Source: Levilactobacillus enshiensis (GTDB lineage: Bacteria; Bacillota; Bacilli; Lactobacillales; Lactobacillaceae). Taken from it: a DNA stretch of 64,000 bases. Below the pieces are notes generated by a model. It was not told the DNA's origin, made no database searches, and saw nothing but the letters and a program-made list of their open reading frames with translations. This document shows, piece by piece, positions 34,749-44,362 of the stretch. Position 1 is the stretch's first letter. Each line of letters begins with the position of its first letter. The stretch lies in NCBI RefSeq assembly GCF_007115095.1, contig NZ_SULH01000001.1, forward strand, positions 186,001-250,000, written 5' to 3'. The position numbers were made by a program, and so were the translations under genes.

Positions 34749-37001
34749 ATGATGAATACAACAACGACCGCAGCAGTTACGTTGACGGCTGATTTTATTG
34801 AAAAAACGGAGCAGGAGGTGACGCCACATTGGGGTGAACTGGGCTGGGTCACTTATAAACGGACCTATGCACGGTGGCTACCTGATCAGCAACGCAGCGA
34901 AGAGTGGCCCGAGACGGTCAAACGAGTGGTTGAAGGCAACATCAATCTGGACCCCCGACTACATACGGATAACGTCGATGCCCAAGTGGTAGCTGACTTA
35001 ACAGAAGAAGCACAACGGCTCTTTAAGCTGATCTATGGCCTAGCCGCCACACCTTCTGGCCGGAACCTCTGGATCTCCGGGACCGACTACCAACACCGCA
35101 ATGGAGATGCCTTAAACAACTGTTGGTTCGTCGCGATTCGGCCACAAGCCTATGGCGACAGTCACATTGTGCCGAGTTATTTAAAGCCCGACCAGATTGC
35201 GGCATCCATGCCATTTTCCTTTATGTTCGATCAACTGATGAAGGGTGGCGGTGTCGGGTTTTCCGTCACACCGGCTAACGTCAAGCAGATGCCGCAAGTC
35301 GATCAATCGGTTGATTTGACCATTGTGATCGATGCCGCCAGTGCCTCTTACGATGCTTCTGTGGCCTTGGGCGCTGTGGATCGGTCAACCTGGATGCACA
35401 GCCATTCCTTGGCTGACGCACGCTATTACCGGCTGCCAGACACCCGTGAAGGCTGGGTCCTGGCAAATGCTAACATGATCGATGCCCACTTCAATGGCAG
35501 CAATCCTGACCATAAGACGCAGGTCGTCCTAGACATCAGCGATATTCGGCCAAAGGATGCGCCCATTCATGGATTTGGTGGAACGGCTTCTGGCCCGATG
35601 CCCTTGGTCGAGATGTTGTTTGATAGCAACCAAATTTTAAACGATGCGGTGGGGCGGAAATTGACCGCCGTCGACTGTACGGACTTGGGCAATATGATTG
35701 GCAAGACCGTCGTTGCCGGCAACGTGCGGCGTTCAGCGGAACTCGCCTTAGGTGGTGCCGAAGATGATGACTTTATCACCATGAAGCAAGATAAGGACAA
35801 GCTCTACCATCACCGGTGGGCCTCCAACAACAGTGTTGCGGTTGATAGCCAATTTAACGACTACCAGCCCATTGCCGATTCCATCCAACACAATGGGGAA
35901 CCCGGAATCGTCAACCTGGAGTTGTCAAAGAATTACGGTCGGTTAGCCGATGGTCGCCAAGAAGGCATTGACGGCGCCGTTGAGGGAACCAATCCGTGTG
36001 GCGAAATTTCGTTGAGTAACGGGGAGCCCTGCAACTTGTTTGAAGTCTTTCCTAGTGTTGCTGAAGAACAAGGGTGGGACTTGGAAGCCGCCTTTGGTCT
36101 GGGCGCACGGTATACTAAACGGGTCACGTTTAGCCACTACGACTGGGAAGTCTCCCGTAAGGCCATCCAGAAGAACCGGCGGATTGGGGTCTCCATGTCA
36201 GGAATTCAGGATTGGATCTTAAAGACCTTCAAGCAACGGGTGGTCACCGGTTTTGAGGCCAAGAAGGACGCCGTAACGGGCAAAACGATCATGCAACCAA
36301 TTTACAATCAGGCAGCGGTTAAACGCGTCAACGACTTGTATCAGGCCGTCGTTCAAGCTGATAAAGACTACTCGAAAACGTTGGGCTGCCAGCCATCCAT
36401 CAAACACACCACGGTCAAGCCGTCTGGAACGGTGGCGAAGCTGGCTGGGGTCTCCGAGGGGATGCATTTCCACTACGCTCGTTATCTGATTCAACGGATT
36501 CGGTTCCAAGACAGTGATCCCTTGTTGCCAGCCTTAAAGGCCTGTGGCTACAAGGTCGAACCCGATGTGTACAGTCAAAATACGATGTGCGTGGAGTTCC
36601 CGGTGAAGGCGGCCCATGCTGACGAGGCTGCATTTGCGTCTGCCGGTGAGGTGCCAATGGCGGAGCAATTTGCAACGCAAGCCTTTCTGCAAACGTACTG
36701 GTCCGACAACGCCGTGAGTTGCACGGTGACCTTCCAACCCGAAGAGGGCCAGGACATCAGCAGTCTCTTGACGCAGTACCGCAACACAATCAAGTCCACG
36801 TCTTTACTCCCATACAGTGGGGCGGACTTCAAGCAAGCACCGAAGGAACCCATCGACGAAGCAACGTATCGGCAACATCGCGCTCAGATTACGGGTGATG
36901 TGGCCACGACCTTTGCCAAAATGACGGGCCATCACGATCAGAAGGATATTGAGCTGGTCGACCAGTCCGACTGTGCAAGCGGCGCCTGCCCGATTCGGTA
37001 A
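34749..37001 (+). CDS. nrdJ: Adenosylcobalamin-dependent ribonucleoside-triphosphate reductase (class II)
   Basis: A 750-residue monomeric RNR of the L. leichmannii RTPR type (739 residues), making dNTPs from NTPs without iron or oxygen. Expected active-site residues are present: redox Cys in NNCWFVAIRP (about residue 125), NPCGEISL with the thiyl-radical Cys and Glu, the partner Cys in GEPCNLFEVFP, and the C-terminal relay pair in SDCASGACPIR. KPSGTVAKLAGVSEG matches the substrate-phosphate loop. ATG 34749 has GGGAG 7 bases upstream. It is followed by a cobalamin adenosyltransferase gene. Confidence 0.96.
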   Translation: MMNTTTTAAVTLTADFIEKTEQEVTPHWGELGWVTYKRTYARWLPDQQRSEEWPETVKRVVEGNINLDPRLHTDNVDAQVVADLTEEAQRLFKLIYGLAATPSGRNLWISGTDYQHRNGDALNNCWFVAIRPQAYGDSHIVPSYLKPDQIAASMPFSFMFDQLMKGGGVGFSVTPANVKQMPQVDQSVDLTIVIDAASASYDASVALGAVDRSTWMHSHSLADARYYRLPDTREGWVLANANMIDAHFNGSNPDHKTQVVLDISDIRPKDAPIHGFGGTASGPMPLVEMLFDSNQILNDAVGRKLTAVDCTDLGNMIGKTVVAGNVRRSAELALGGAEDDDFITMKQDKDKLYHHRWASNNSVAVDSQFNDYQPIADSIQHNGEPGIVNLELSKNYGRLADGRQEGIDGAVEGTNPCGEISLSNGEPCNLFEVFPSVAEEQGWDLEAAFGLGARYTKRVTFSHYDWEVSRKAIQKNRRIGVSMSGIQDWILKTFKQRVVTGFEAKKDAVTGKTIMQPIYNQAAVKRVNDLYQAVVQADKDYSKTLGCQPSIKHTTVKPSGTVAKLAGVSEGMHFHYARYLIQRIRFQDSDPLLPALKACGYKVEPDVYSQNTMCVEFPVKAAHADEAAFASAGEVPMAEQFATQAFLQTYWSDNAVSCTVTFQPEEGQDISSLLTQYRNTIKSTSLLPYSGADFKQAPKEPIDEATYRQHRAQITGDVATTFAKMTGHHDQKDIELVDQSDCASGACPIR

Positions 37002-37030
37002 GTTTTTTGAAAATATAGCCACGAACTTGT

Positions 37031-37063
37031 AGAAGCATTGATCGTAACTAGGTCAATGCTTCT
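37031..37063 (+). terminator. Hairpin after nrdJ
   Basis: The stem AGAAGCATTGATC / GGTCAATGCTTCT (one mismatch) has a short loop. The T-tract is weak (TTGTGCT). Confidence 0.6.
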
Positions 37064-37080
37064 TGTGCTATCCGGGGAAG

Positions 37081-37123
37081 TCGCCTTACCGGCCGGCAGA
37101 TATGGGCAGGATCGGTGCGAATG
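37081..37123 (+). repeat. Truncated copy of dispersed repeat family A
   Basis: The first 43 bases match the left end of family A (TCGCCTTACCGGCCGGCAGA onward), then similarity stops. The complementary right arm is missing. Confidence 0.8.
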
Positions 37124-37272
37124 CTGACCACTACTGGCCTGAGAATTTAAGCTTCAATCTTTAAGTGGTAAGTTTAAGCTGGACTATTTCCGCCAGGTGG
37201 GTCAGAATGCAGGCAGAGAGATAATGGTTAAGTGACACACACATAATTGTAAGCAATGAAGGGATGGTAAAC

Positions 37273-37857
37273 ATGAAGATTTATACGCGGGTCGGGGATC
37301 AAGGGATGACGAAACAGGTCAGTGGCAAGATGGTTTCTAAGACAGACGCCCAGATTGTGACCCTGGGGGATATCGACGAACTCCAGTCTTACCTGGGGGT
37401 CGTGGTCGCGAGTCTGAAGCCGGACCAAACCGATTTGATTGATGAGCTAAGTGAAGTTCAACGGAAACTCTACGTGGTGGAGGCCGACATCAGTGTAAAG
37501 CGCCATCAAGAAATGACGCCAGCCGATACGACGCATTTGGAAGCACGGATTGATGACTTTATCGCCAACGCGCCTGAGCTGAAAGAGTTCATCTTACCTG
37601 GTGGCTCACCAGCAGGCGCCAACATCCATTACGCCCGGACGGTGGCTCGACGTGCGGAACGCTCAGCCGTTGCGCTCAACGCAGAACAGCCTTTAGAGCC
37701 CGCTATCCTGACCTACCTCAACCGGCTGTCAGACTATTTCTTCGCCATGGCCCGGTACGTCAATCATCAGGACGGCTACGAAGAAATCCTGAGCAATAAG
37801 GAAAAGGCAGACCGCAAGGCAGCTCGGGATGTTAAGCGTCAAGCCAAGAAATTCTAG
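37273..37857 (+). CDS. pduO: ATP:cob(I)alamin adenosyltransferase, PduO type
   Basis: A 194-residue enzyme making adenosylcobalamin. MKIYTRVGDQGMTKQVSGK is the N-terminal ATP-binding segment; GDIDELQSYLGVV and LPGGSPAGANIHYARTVARR then AERSAV are diagnostic of the PduO/MMAB fold. A C-terminal Lys/Arg-rich tail follows. AAGGGA stands 9 bases before ATG 37273; an in-frame ATG at 37264 is nearer. With nrdJ just upstream the likely job is to supply the coenzyme of the class II RNR; no pdu cluster is in the window. Confidence 0.92.
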   Translation: MKIYTRVGDQGMTKQVSGKMVSKTDAQIVTLGDIDELQSYLGVVVASLKPDQTDLIDELSEVQRKLYVVEADISVKRHQEMTPADTTHLEARIDDFIANAPELKEFILPGGSPAGANIHYARTVARRAERSAVALNAEQPLEPAILTYLNRLSDYFFAMARYVNHQDGYEEILSNKEKADRKAARDVKRQAKKF

Positions 37858-37903
37858 CGACTGCCTGGTGGCGCACGTTTCGACACGATAATGGCAAAAA
37901 ATA

Positions 37904-37954
37904 AATCAGCATTTTCAGAGAGGCAAGGAGAGGAGCCTTCTGAAAATGCTGATT
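37904..37954. terminator. Bidirectional terminator, pduO / acyltransferase
   Basis: A perfect 16-bp stem AATCAGCATTTTCAGA / TCTGAAAATGCTGATT between two convergent genes. Confidence 0.75.
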
Positions 37955-37981
37955 CTTGAGTGATGTCCCAGACGCGCACAG

Positions 37982-38653
37982 TCAATCTCTTGTGCGCGTG
38001 TAGACAGCACGTTTGTTAAGATATACGGAATTGCTAGGGACGTCTTTGTTCACCAAGGTTGTGGCTCCAATAACGGCCCCTGAACCGATGGTCACGCCAT
38101 CAAGAATGGTGACGTCTGCGCCGATCCAGACATTATCCGCAATGCAGATGCCTTGCTGGGTAACACCTTGCGCTTTAATCGCGGTCGCTTGACTACGGAA
38201 ATTGTGGTTTTCAGCAATGATCGTTACACGGGGGCCGATCATCACGTTCTCGCCAATTGAAATTGACCCAGCGCACCCAATGTATCCGCCTGGTCCTATG
38301 GAACTATTTTTTCCCATCTTTAAGCCGAAACCAATATCACCTACGCCATAATAACTGCTAGGTCTGATTTCTACATTTCTTCCAATCGTCACGTCGTCAG
38401 CAAAAGAGATGCCATGCGTTGACAAACCTTGGATCTCAGAAAAGTCTTCAAATTTCACTCTGCTTCCCACGCTGATAGATCGCTTATTAAGCAGGGTGAC
38501 GTGTTTGCCAACGAATAGCAGGCCCTTTCTCTTTTTGAAGAAAAAGCCTCTGAAAAAACCTCTAACACATTTTCGTAGAGCCGCCATATAGATACACAAT
38601 TTATCCAATTTTGACAACTGATTATTCAACAATTTACAGGACCTCCAAGCCAT
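37982..38653 (-). CDS. Hexapeptide-repeat acyltransferase (WbbJ/LacA-like)
   Basis: A left-handed beta-helix protein of about 223 residues: basic, aromatic N-terminus (ALRKCVRGFFRGFFFKKRKG) that may lie on the membrane, then repeats such as DDVTIGRNVEIRP, NSSIGPGGYIGC, ISIGENVMIGPRVTII, the catalytic-type His in AENHNF, and IADNVWIGADVTILDGVTIG. Typical of polysaccharide O-acetyltransferases. It is alone, without glycosyltransferases, and more AT-rich than its neighbours at the 5' end. Start is uncertain: neither ATG 38653 nor ATG 38584 has a ribosome binding site. Confidence 0.8.
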   Translation of the reverse strand: MAWRSCKLLNNQLSKLDKLCIYMAALRKCVRGFFRGFFFKKRKGLLFVGKHVTLLNKRSISVGSRVKFEDFSEIQGLSTHGISFADDVTIGRNVEIRPSSYYGVGDIGFGLKMGKNSSIGPGGYIGCAGSISIGENVMIGPRVTIIAENHNFRSQATAIKAQGVTQQGICIADNVWIGADVTILDGVTIGSGAVIGATTLVNKDVPSNSVYLNKRAVYTRTRD

Positions 38654-39092
38654 CACAGGTTTTCGGGCGTCAAGCCGATACGTTAACGCGCGGTGCTAGT
38701 CGTCTAAGGGGGAGCTTTAGCCCCAATCGTCGCTAGTTGTTAACTGACGATAGTGCTGTTAAAAGCGGACCGTTTTTGACAGAACGCGCTAGACTGGGGC
38801 GACGCGTGGAAATTTGGGCTATCTTGTTACGCTACTTTAGAAGTTACCGCAAACGCGGAATTTTTGCTGGCTTTTTGATTCAATTCGGTAATTATGACGA
38901 AACGGGACTGATGCACACTACGCAAATGGTAGATGCGCCTTCAGAAAACGTCAACCGTTCGTAAAAAATGATTATTTTCAAATGCAGTCACCTTGATTGA
39001 CTTCTCAGACCGGCATGGGATTAACAAATTTATACTTCCAATCAGGCGCTAAATAACTAGCCCCGGTTAGTCAGCGACAAGATTTTCAACAT
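38654..39092. other. Gene-free region
   Basis: A 75-codon frame on the plus strand (38737-38964) lacks a ribosome binding site and recognisable sequence, so I do not call it. A small hairpin GGGGGAGCTTTAGCCCC lies near 38708. The promoter of the leftward acyltransferase should be here. Confidence 0.4.
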
Positions 39093-39140
39093 AAATAGGC
39101 TAGTTCGAATCGAAAAATTACGATTCGGACTAGCCTATTT
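39093..39140. terminator. Terminator downstream of pepO
   Basis: A 20-bp stem between AAATAGGCTAGTTCGAATCG and its complement (one mismatch) has an 8-base loop and T-rich flanks. Confidence 0.75.
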
Positions 39141-39252
39141 GACTGACAATAAAATATTAATGGAATTGTGTTGCGAGCAGAGTTTCTAGTTAAGATGCGT
39201 TTGCAAGACAGGTTTCCTCAAAATCCTAATTATGAAAATGAGAGTGACTGCA

Positions 39253-41208
39253 TTACCAGATCTTAACTCGGTCGGCAGGGGCAAGATACATGCCATCCCC
39301 GGGCTTAACGTCAAACGTCCGGTAGAAGTCGTCGAGGTTCTTGACCTGAACGTTGGCCCGGAGCTTAGCGGGGGCGTGCACGTCAATCGACAACAGCAAT
39401 TGCATGTATTCCGTCGTAGCCTTCATCCGCCAAACGTTGCCCCAGTTGATGAAGAAGGCGCGGAGGTCGACATCGGGTTCGGACTTAGCGGCTTCAAGCG
39501 CACAGCTCAGGCCACCACCATCAGCGATGTTTTCGGAAACGGTTAACTTCCCATTGACCTTTTGACCAGCAAACTCGATGCCATCGAATTCTTTGATCAT
39601 GGCTTGGGCGAGGTCCTTGAAGTGGGCGAGGTCAGCGTCTGTCCACCAGTTGTTCAGGTTCCCAAATTCGTCGAACTGCGAGCCATTGTTGTCAAAGGCA
39701 TGCGAGATTTCGTGGGCGATAACGGCCCCAATCCCGCCATAATTAGCACTGCTGGATTGTTCCAGACTGTAGAAGGGTGCTTGTAAAATAGCAGCGGGGA
39801 AGACGATTTCGTTGTTCGATGGGGAGTAATAAGCGTTGACGGTGTCAGCACTCATGTCCCACCGGTCGCGGTCGACGGGGTGACCCCAACGACTGAAGTG
39901 GTTGTTGATGATGATTTCGGTAATCGCTTGTAAGTTGTCAAAGAGGGACTTGCTTTCGTCGATCTTAAACTTACTGAAGAGAGCGTCGATCTTGTCAGGG
40001 TAGCCTACCTTGATGGTCAGCTTCTGTAGCTTGACGATCGCCTTCTCACGGGTCGCGGTACTCAACCAATCGTTGGTCTTAAGCCGTTGTTGGTAAACGT
40101 TGGCCATCTTCAGTACCATTTGGCGAACATCAGCCTTGGCCTTTTCACCGAAGTATTTGCGACCGTAGTAGTCACCCACGACCTGACTGAAGGTACCAGT
40201 CGCGAGGTAGAAGGCGGCCTTTTCACGGGACTTGGCCTGCTTTTGACCGGATAAGGCGCGGCTGTAAGTCCCACCAACTTGGCGGAATTCTTCAGTCAAG
40301 GCACCACTGGCACCCATTGCCGTCTTGACCAGCATCCAACTCTTGATCAAATCGAAGTTAGCTGGCGACAAGATGTCGTTAGCGGCGTCAAAGAAGCGAG
40401 GCTGTGGCAAGATGACTTGGTCGGGCGTGTCGTTGATGAGGCCCTTAACGACAGCAGTCAGATCAATGTGGTCGAGTTTAGCATCGACATCGGCCAGCGG
40501 GAATGGGTTGTACATCTTCACGTAGTCGGCGGCTTCTTCGGACGACTTCACGTGAGGGGCAATCTGCGCATCGAACTGTTTCGCTTGTTCGACAATGGTG
40601 GTTGCCCGGTCTGCAGGGTAACCGGTGAGCTCAAGCAGTTTAACAGCCGTTTGGGTGAAGATTGGCAAGAGCTGTTTAGCGGCCGGATTATCCTTGGCAT
40701 AGTAAGTCTTGTCGGGCAGGAAGAGACTCGGCGCGTCCACGTAAAGCGCGTACTGACTCGTATTCTTCATGTCGGCATCGATGCCTAAATCAATAGGCGT
40801 TGGCAGGTCCGTCTTGAACCATTCAACTAAGTGCGCGTTGAGGTCGGCGAAATCTTTGAGCGCTTCGATCTTAGCGAGCACGGGTTTGAGGGGCGCAGTG
40901 CCCACCTTTTCCCGTTCGTCGGCATCGCTGGTGAGGGTGTAGAGCTTCTTAAACTCTGCCATCTCAGAGTTGGCTGGTTCAAGCTTGCCGGCAAGTAGGT
41001 CGGCGAAGTCATGCATCAGTGTCTTTTCGATAGTGTCGGCTAGGTCACGGAAGCCCCCAGTCGTTGCGTGGTCACCAGGAATCGTTGCCTGTTCAGCCCA
41101 CTTGCCGTTAACGGCCTCATAGAAATCTTGGGTAACTAGAGACTCGTCAACTGGAAACTGATCAGCGCCACCAGCTGGTGAAACAGTCATTAAATGGTTA
41201 AGTCGCAT
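39253..41208 (-). CDS. pepO: Endopeptidase PepO, M13 (neprilysin) metallopeptidase
   Basis: A 651-residue cytoplasmic zinc endopeptidase cleaving oligopeptides, part of the lactic acid bacterial proteolytic system. Zinc motif HExxH in AVIAHEISHAFDNNG, third ligand in VSENIADGGGLSCAL, substrate motif NAYYSPSNNEIVFPAAIL and the family C-terminus ending VKIW. No signal peptide. AAGGAGG lies 7 bases before ATG 41208. Monocistronic. Confidence 0.95.
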   Translation of the reverse strand: MRLNHLMTVSPAGGADQFPVDESLVTQDFYEAVNGKWAEQATIPGDHATTGGFRDLADTIEKTLMHDFADLLAGKLEPANSEMAEFKKLYTLTSDADEREKVGTAPLKPVLAKIEALKDFADLNAHLVEWFKTDLPTPIDLGIDADMKNTSQYALYVDAPSLFLPDKTYYAKDNPAAKQLLPIFTQTAVKLLELTGYPADRATTIVEQAKQFDAQIAPHVKSSEEAADYVKMYNPFPLADVDAKLDHIDLTAVVKGLINDTPDQVILPQPRFFDAANDILSPANFDLIKSWMLVKTAMGASGALTEEFRQVGGTYSRALSGQKQAKSREKAAFYLATGTFSQVVGDYYGRKYFGEKAKADVRQMVLKMANVYQQRLKTNDWLSTATREKAIVKLQKLTIKVGYPDKIDALFSKFKIDESKSLFDNLQAITEIIINNHFSRWGHPVDRDRWDMSADTVNAYYSPSNNEIVFPAAILQAPFYSLEQSSSANYGGIGAVIAHEISHAFDNNGSQFDEFGNLNNWWTDADLAHFKDLAQAMIKEFDGIEFAGQKVNGKLTVSENIADGGGLSCALEAAKSEPDVDLRAFFINWGNVWRMKATTEYMQLLLSIDVHAPAKLRANVQVKNLDDFYRTFDVKPGDGMYLAPADRVKIW

Positions 41209-41453
41209 ACGGAATCCTCCTTAAAATAATCGTTACAAACAGAGTAACCCTTTTAACGGCAAAAGGGAACTTTTTTATCATCAAAATCTAATGAAAGTGG
41301 GCCGCGCCTTACTGGCTGACTAAAAAATGGGTCCGGGACAGTATCCCAGGCCCATAGGGTCGAAACATAGACCAACCAGGAGTTTAGTTGACTGAGTTCT
41401 AGCAGGTTAATGCGTTCCCACCAGATCACGGCAACTCACTCCCAGCGGTTGAC

Positions 41454-41957
41454 TTATTCTTCACCGAGAACCTTCTTCTTGGCATGCAGAACGGGGCGCC
41501 GGAACTTCGGCCGCGTCCGATCCCAGATGGCGATATTTTGTTGGTACTGGGTAAAGAAGTCGTTGATGTTTTCGGTGGTCAGATTAGTTGGAATCTGGTC
41601 CCAGGCTTCGGCACTCTGTAGAAAGGCTTGGCGAATATCGTGTTCAACGTTAGTCCCCTTGGTCGTAAGCCGCAGATACTTCACGCGGCGATCATCCAGC
41701 TTAGCCTCTTGCTCAACGAATCCATCAAGTAGTAGTGCCCGTAACTTACGGGCCGCAGCGGAACGGGTCGTGTGGGTCGCGTCTGCCAACTCACTCAGCG
41801 TAATGTTGCGTTGCTCATGAATTTGTTTCAGCAGTAAATACTGTTCGAAGCTTACCGAGTACTGCCCCGTAATTTGTTCGGCGGCGTTGATCAACACCCG
41901 AAAAATTTCTCTGTACTGGCGCAAGAACGCTTCAAACACTCTCTCTTCATGTTGCAT
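41454..41957 (-). CDS. MarR-family transcriptional regulator
   Basis: A 167-residue winged-helix regulator: SVSFEQYLLLKQIHEQRNIT, LSELADATHTTRSAAARKLR then ALLLDGFVEQEAKLDDRRVK and YLRLTTKG form the recognition helix and wing. The C-terminus carries a basic extension (RPKFRRPVLHAKKKVLGEE). GGGGGGAG precedes the ATG. No efflux pump or oxidoreductase adjoins it, so the target is unknown; the region upstream to 42144 shows nothing I can assign. Confidence 0.88.
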   Translation of the reverse strand: MQHEERVFEAFLRQYREIFRVLINAAEQITGQYSVSFEQYLLLKQIHEQRNITLSELADATHTTRSAAARKLRALLLDGFVEQEAKLDDRRVKYLRLTTKGTNVEHDIRQAFLQSAEAWDQIPTNLTTENINDFFTQYQQNIAIWDRTRPKFRRPVLHAKKKVLGEE

Positions 41958-42144
41958 GGTAACTCCCCCCTAGGAAAAACATGGTCTGCTGGTTTGGTGA
42001 AGTTTGCTAATCAAATGACGGCTACTATTCACTACCTCAGCATACCGTTATTATGCCGCCTGATTGGTGGGGATAAAAATGATTGCGCTTGGAGACGGTG
42101 GCTAAGATAAGTCACCTTGTATTCTAAGGAGTAAAGGTAAGCAC

Positions 42145-42651
42145 TTATTGTGCAGGTTGAAGGAAGGCGAGGGTGTCGGTTGGCTGCCAGATGTAGCGGT
42201 CGTCACACCGGTAACCGCGCAGCCAAAGGGTATCGTTGATGCGCCGCAGGTAAAAGCCTTTCGGTAGGTCCGGGTCGTCATCTTCAATCGGTGACATCAC
42301 CGTTATTGCCCCCTGAGGCGCTTCATGCTTGCTTAAAATGGAATTGGTGCTCTTAACTTGCGTTTGCCACTGTAGCCGCAAGTCAACGGCTAAGGCCAAC
42401 GGGCAGGGCTGGAGACCAAGGACCTGGGCACGTTGAAAAATGGCGGGGAGTGTAGCGGGGACGATCAGCCCCAGTTCGCCAATGGTGACGATTCGCAAGT
42501 GGGACGTTTGCCCAGCAGGCATGGCGTGAAAGCGGGGATCCTTAAATAAAGTCAGTGCGTGTGAATTTAACGAGATCTGTTGCGCGGCAAGTTCGGTTTG
42601 CAATTGCGCGGCAGAAAGCCCGCTGGTCGTTAAAGTGACGGTGTAAGCCAT
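42145..42651 (-). CDS. Hypothetical cytoplasmic protein
   Basis: A 168-residue soluble protein starting MAYTVTLTTSGLSAAQLQTE and ending WQPTDTLAFLQPAQ. ATG 42651 is used because AGGAGGG lies 7 bases upstream; ATG 42657 is too close to it. The middle has a helical segment LPAIFQRAQVLGLQPCPLAL and the C-terminus is rich in Trp/Tyr/Asp. Family not recognised. It is the gene downstream of the lipoprotein gene, separated by the terminator at 42678-42715. Confidence 0.65.
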   Translation of the reverse strand: MAYTVTLTTSGLSAAQLQTELAAQQISLNSHALTLFKDPRFHAMPAGQTSHLRIVTIGELGLIVPATLPAIFQRAQVLGLQPCPLALAVDLRLQWQTQVKSTNSILSKHEAPQGAITVMSPIEDDDPDLPKGFYLRRINDTLWLRGYRCDDRYIWQPTDTLAFLQPAQ

Positions 42652-42677
42652 GGTCATCCCTCCTGAGGGTGAAAGAA

Positions 42678-42715
42678 AGGACCTAACGCCCAATGGAAAC
42701 GGGCGATGAGGTCCT
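42678..42715 (-). terminator. Terminator after the lipoprotein gene
   Basis: The stem AGGACCT..CGCCC / GGGCG..AGGTCCT has a short loop, followed on the minus strand by TTCTTTC. Confidence 0.7.
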
Positions 42716-42758
42716 AAACGATTTAGATGCAGACGACGTGGTAGGGTGAAAAGCAAGC

Positions 42759-43643
42759 CTACTTCGTCATGTAGATGTAGAGGTGGTCGGTGGAAAAACC
42801 AGTGTTGAAGCGAATGCCATTTGAATGGATCGTCTTGGTAGTCGTCGAGGAGCTGTTCTTCTTGGCGTCCTTCAAGACTTTTTCAAACTTATTGATGACG
42901 ATCTTCGGCTTAGCGCCTAAAGTTGTTCCCAGTAAGGCAAAGGTGGTCCCAAACTTCTTTTGGCCGGACTTGGTCTTCATTTGCTTAGTTGGGACGATCA
43001 TGGCTAAGCCCATCAGCTTGCCGTCTTGAACGTTGCCCCGTACCGTGACATCCTTGGTGTCGATGAGATTCTTGACACCAGCAGTCGTGGTGGTGGGCAA
43101 GAGGTCATCTTTGGCCTTCTTTTTGGCCGTAGCCATCTGGGCCTGGAGTTGCTTAGCAGCAGCTTGTTGTTGCTGCATAGCGGCGGCAGCGGCAGTCGGA
43201 TTGGTCTTAGCCAAAGCCGTTAATTTCTTCTTCGTGGCGGCTTGATTCTTTTGGGCCGCTTGGAGTTGTTTTTGGACCTTAGTGGGTAGGTAACTGCCGA
43301 TCACCATTTGGTTGTATTTGGCGGCAATCTGCTTGTAGTTGCCTAAGGCCTTGACCTTTTTCACGGTGACGGTCTTGGTGGTGTTGCCGGCCGTAATGGC
43401 GACCTTCTGATCAGTGGTTGCGGCGGGAACTTGGAAGAAATAGGTGCCACCGTTAACCTTCGTACTGTGCTTCGGCCCATTTGCAATCTGGTAGCTGACC
43501 GTCTTGGCCTTGGCACTACCCTTGATGACTGCAGTCAAAGCAGTTGGGCGGTAGCTGGTCTTGTTCGTGGTGAGTGCATTATTCGAGCAACCGGCAAGGG
43601 TCAAAGCTAACAGACCCAGGGCGCCCAACAAAAACTTCTTCAA
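42759..43643 (-). CDS. Surface lipoprotein of unknown function
   Basis: A 294-residue predicted lipoprotein. The signal peptide MKKFLLGALGLLALTLAGCS ends in the lipobox LAGC. A beta-rich domain to about residue 95 (TAVIKGSAKAKTVSYQIANG) is followed by an Ala/Gln/Lys-rich helical, probably coiled-coil stretch (residues 120-185, for example AAAAAMQQQQAAAKQLQAQM) and a Lys-rich C-terminal domain. Tandem CAG/GCA-type codons in the coiled coil give low complexity. Family not recognised. Confidence 0.75.
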   Translation of the reverse strand: MKKFLLGALGLLALTLAGCSNNALTTNKTSYRPTALTAVIKGSAKAKTVSYQIANGPKHSTKVNGGTYFFQVPAATTDQKVAITAGNTTKTVTVKKVKALGNYKQIAAKYNQMVIGSYLPTKVQKQLQAAQKNQAATKKKLTALAKTNPTAAAAAMQQQQAAAKQLQAQMATAKKKAKDDLLPTTTTAGVKNLIDTKDVTVRGNVQDGKLMGLAMIVPTKQMKTKSGQKKFGTTFALLGTTLGAKPKIVINKFEKVLKDAKKNSSSTTTKTIHSNGIRFNTGFSTDHLYIYMTK

Positions 43644-43858
43644 TTATATCCATCCCTTTAGTGATTAATTTACTTGATTCATCTTACCACAATCTACCAA
43701 AGAAGCCAGAATGAGAATTGCCTAACATTTTGTGGGGAAGCCTAAAAATCTCGTGAAAAATGACGCAATTGGCTTTCCCTGGCGCACTAGAATTGTTATC
43801 ATGAAGTTGTTGAAAGCGATACCACATTGATGGTTTACTATGGGAAGGACGGGATATT

Positions 43859-44284
43859 ATGTATGAACGGATCTTAGTACCGATGGATGGCAGCAAGAAT
43901 GCCCACGCAGCGTTGGTGGAGGCCACCAAATTAGCCCAAAAGTTAGGCTCAAAACTGTTCATCGTTTCCGTCGCTAGTGATCAGACCTATGCCCACTACG
44001 GCGCGGAATTCGGTAGCGAAATCATTACCCACTTCAAGGATTCAGCGACGAAGTTTCTTGAAAGTGCCGTTGAAGAAGTTAAACAACAGGGTGTCCCCGT
44101 TGAGACGAGCTTCAAAGTGGGACTTCCTAAACCAACCATTGCCAAGACTTTACCGGCGGAATTGAACACGACGTTGACCGTCATTGGTCGTTCCGGTGTC
44201 CACGGTTTAGGCAAGGCAATTATGGGATCCACCACCAATTATGTTGTTCAAAATTCAGAGACGAGTGTTTTGGTGGTTGATTAG
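43859..44284 (+). CDS. Universal stress protein, UspA family (ATP-binding type)
   Basis: A 141-residue protein with MYERILVPMDGSKNAHAALV at the N-terminus and the full nucleotide motif GRSGVHGLGKAIMGSTTNYV, then SVLVVD. Unlike the gene at 5782 the G-2x-G-9x-G-S/T pattern is intact, so ATP binding is expected. AAGGACGGG precedes the ATG. Monocistronic. Confidence 0.92.
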   Translation: MYERILVPMDGSKNAHAALVEATKLAQKLGSKLFIVSVASDQTYAHYGAEFGSEIITHFKDSATKFLESAVEEVKQQGVPVETSFKVGLPKPTIAKTLPAELNTTLTVIGRSGVHGLGKAIMGSTTNYVVQNSETSVLVVD

Positions 44285-44362
44285 GTTAATTTAGCAATTA
44301 TTGAGAGGCGCAGTCCGGGTGACTGGGTCTCTTTTCGTGTTGGCCAGAAATTCGCGACCTTG

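Noticed and set aside
38737-38964. 75-codon plus-strand frame between the acyltransferase and pepO
   Set aside because: Weak start context and no recognisable domain; treated as non-coding.
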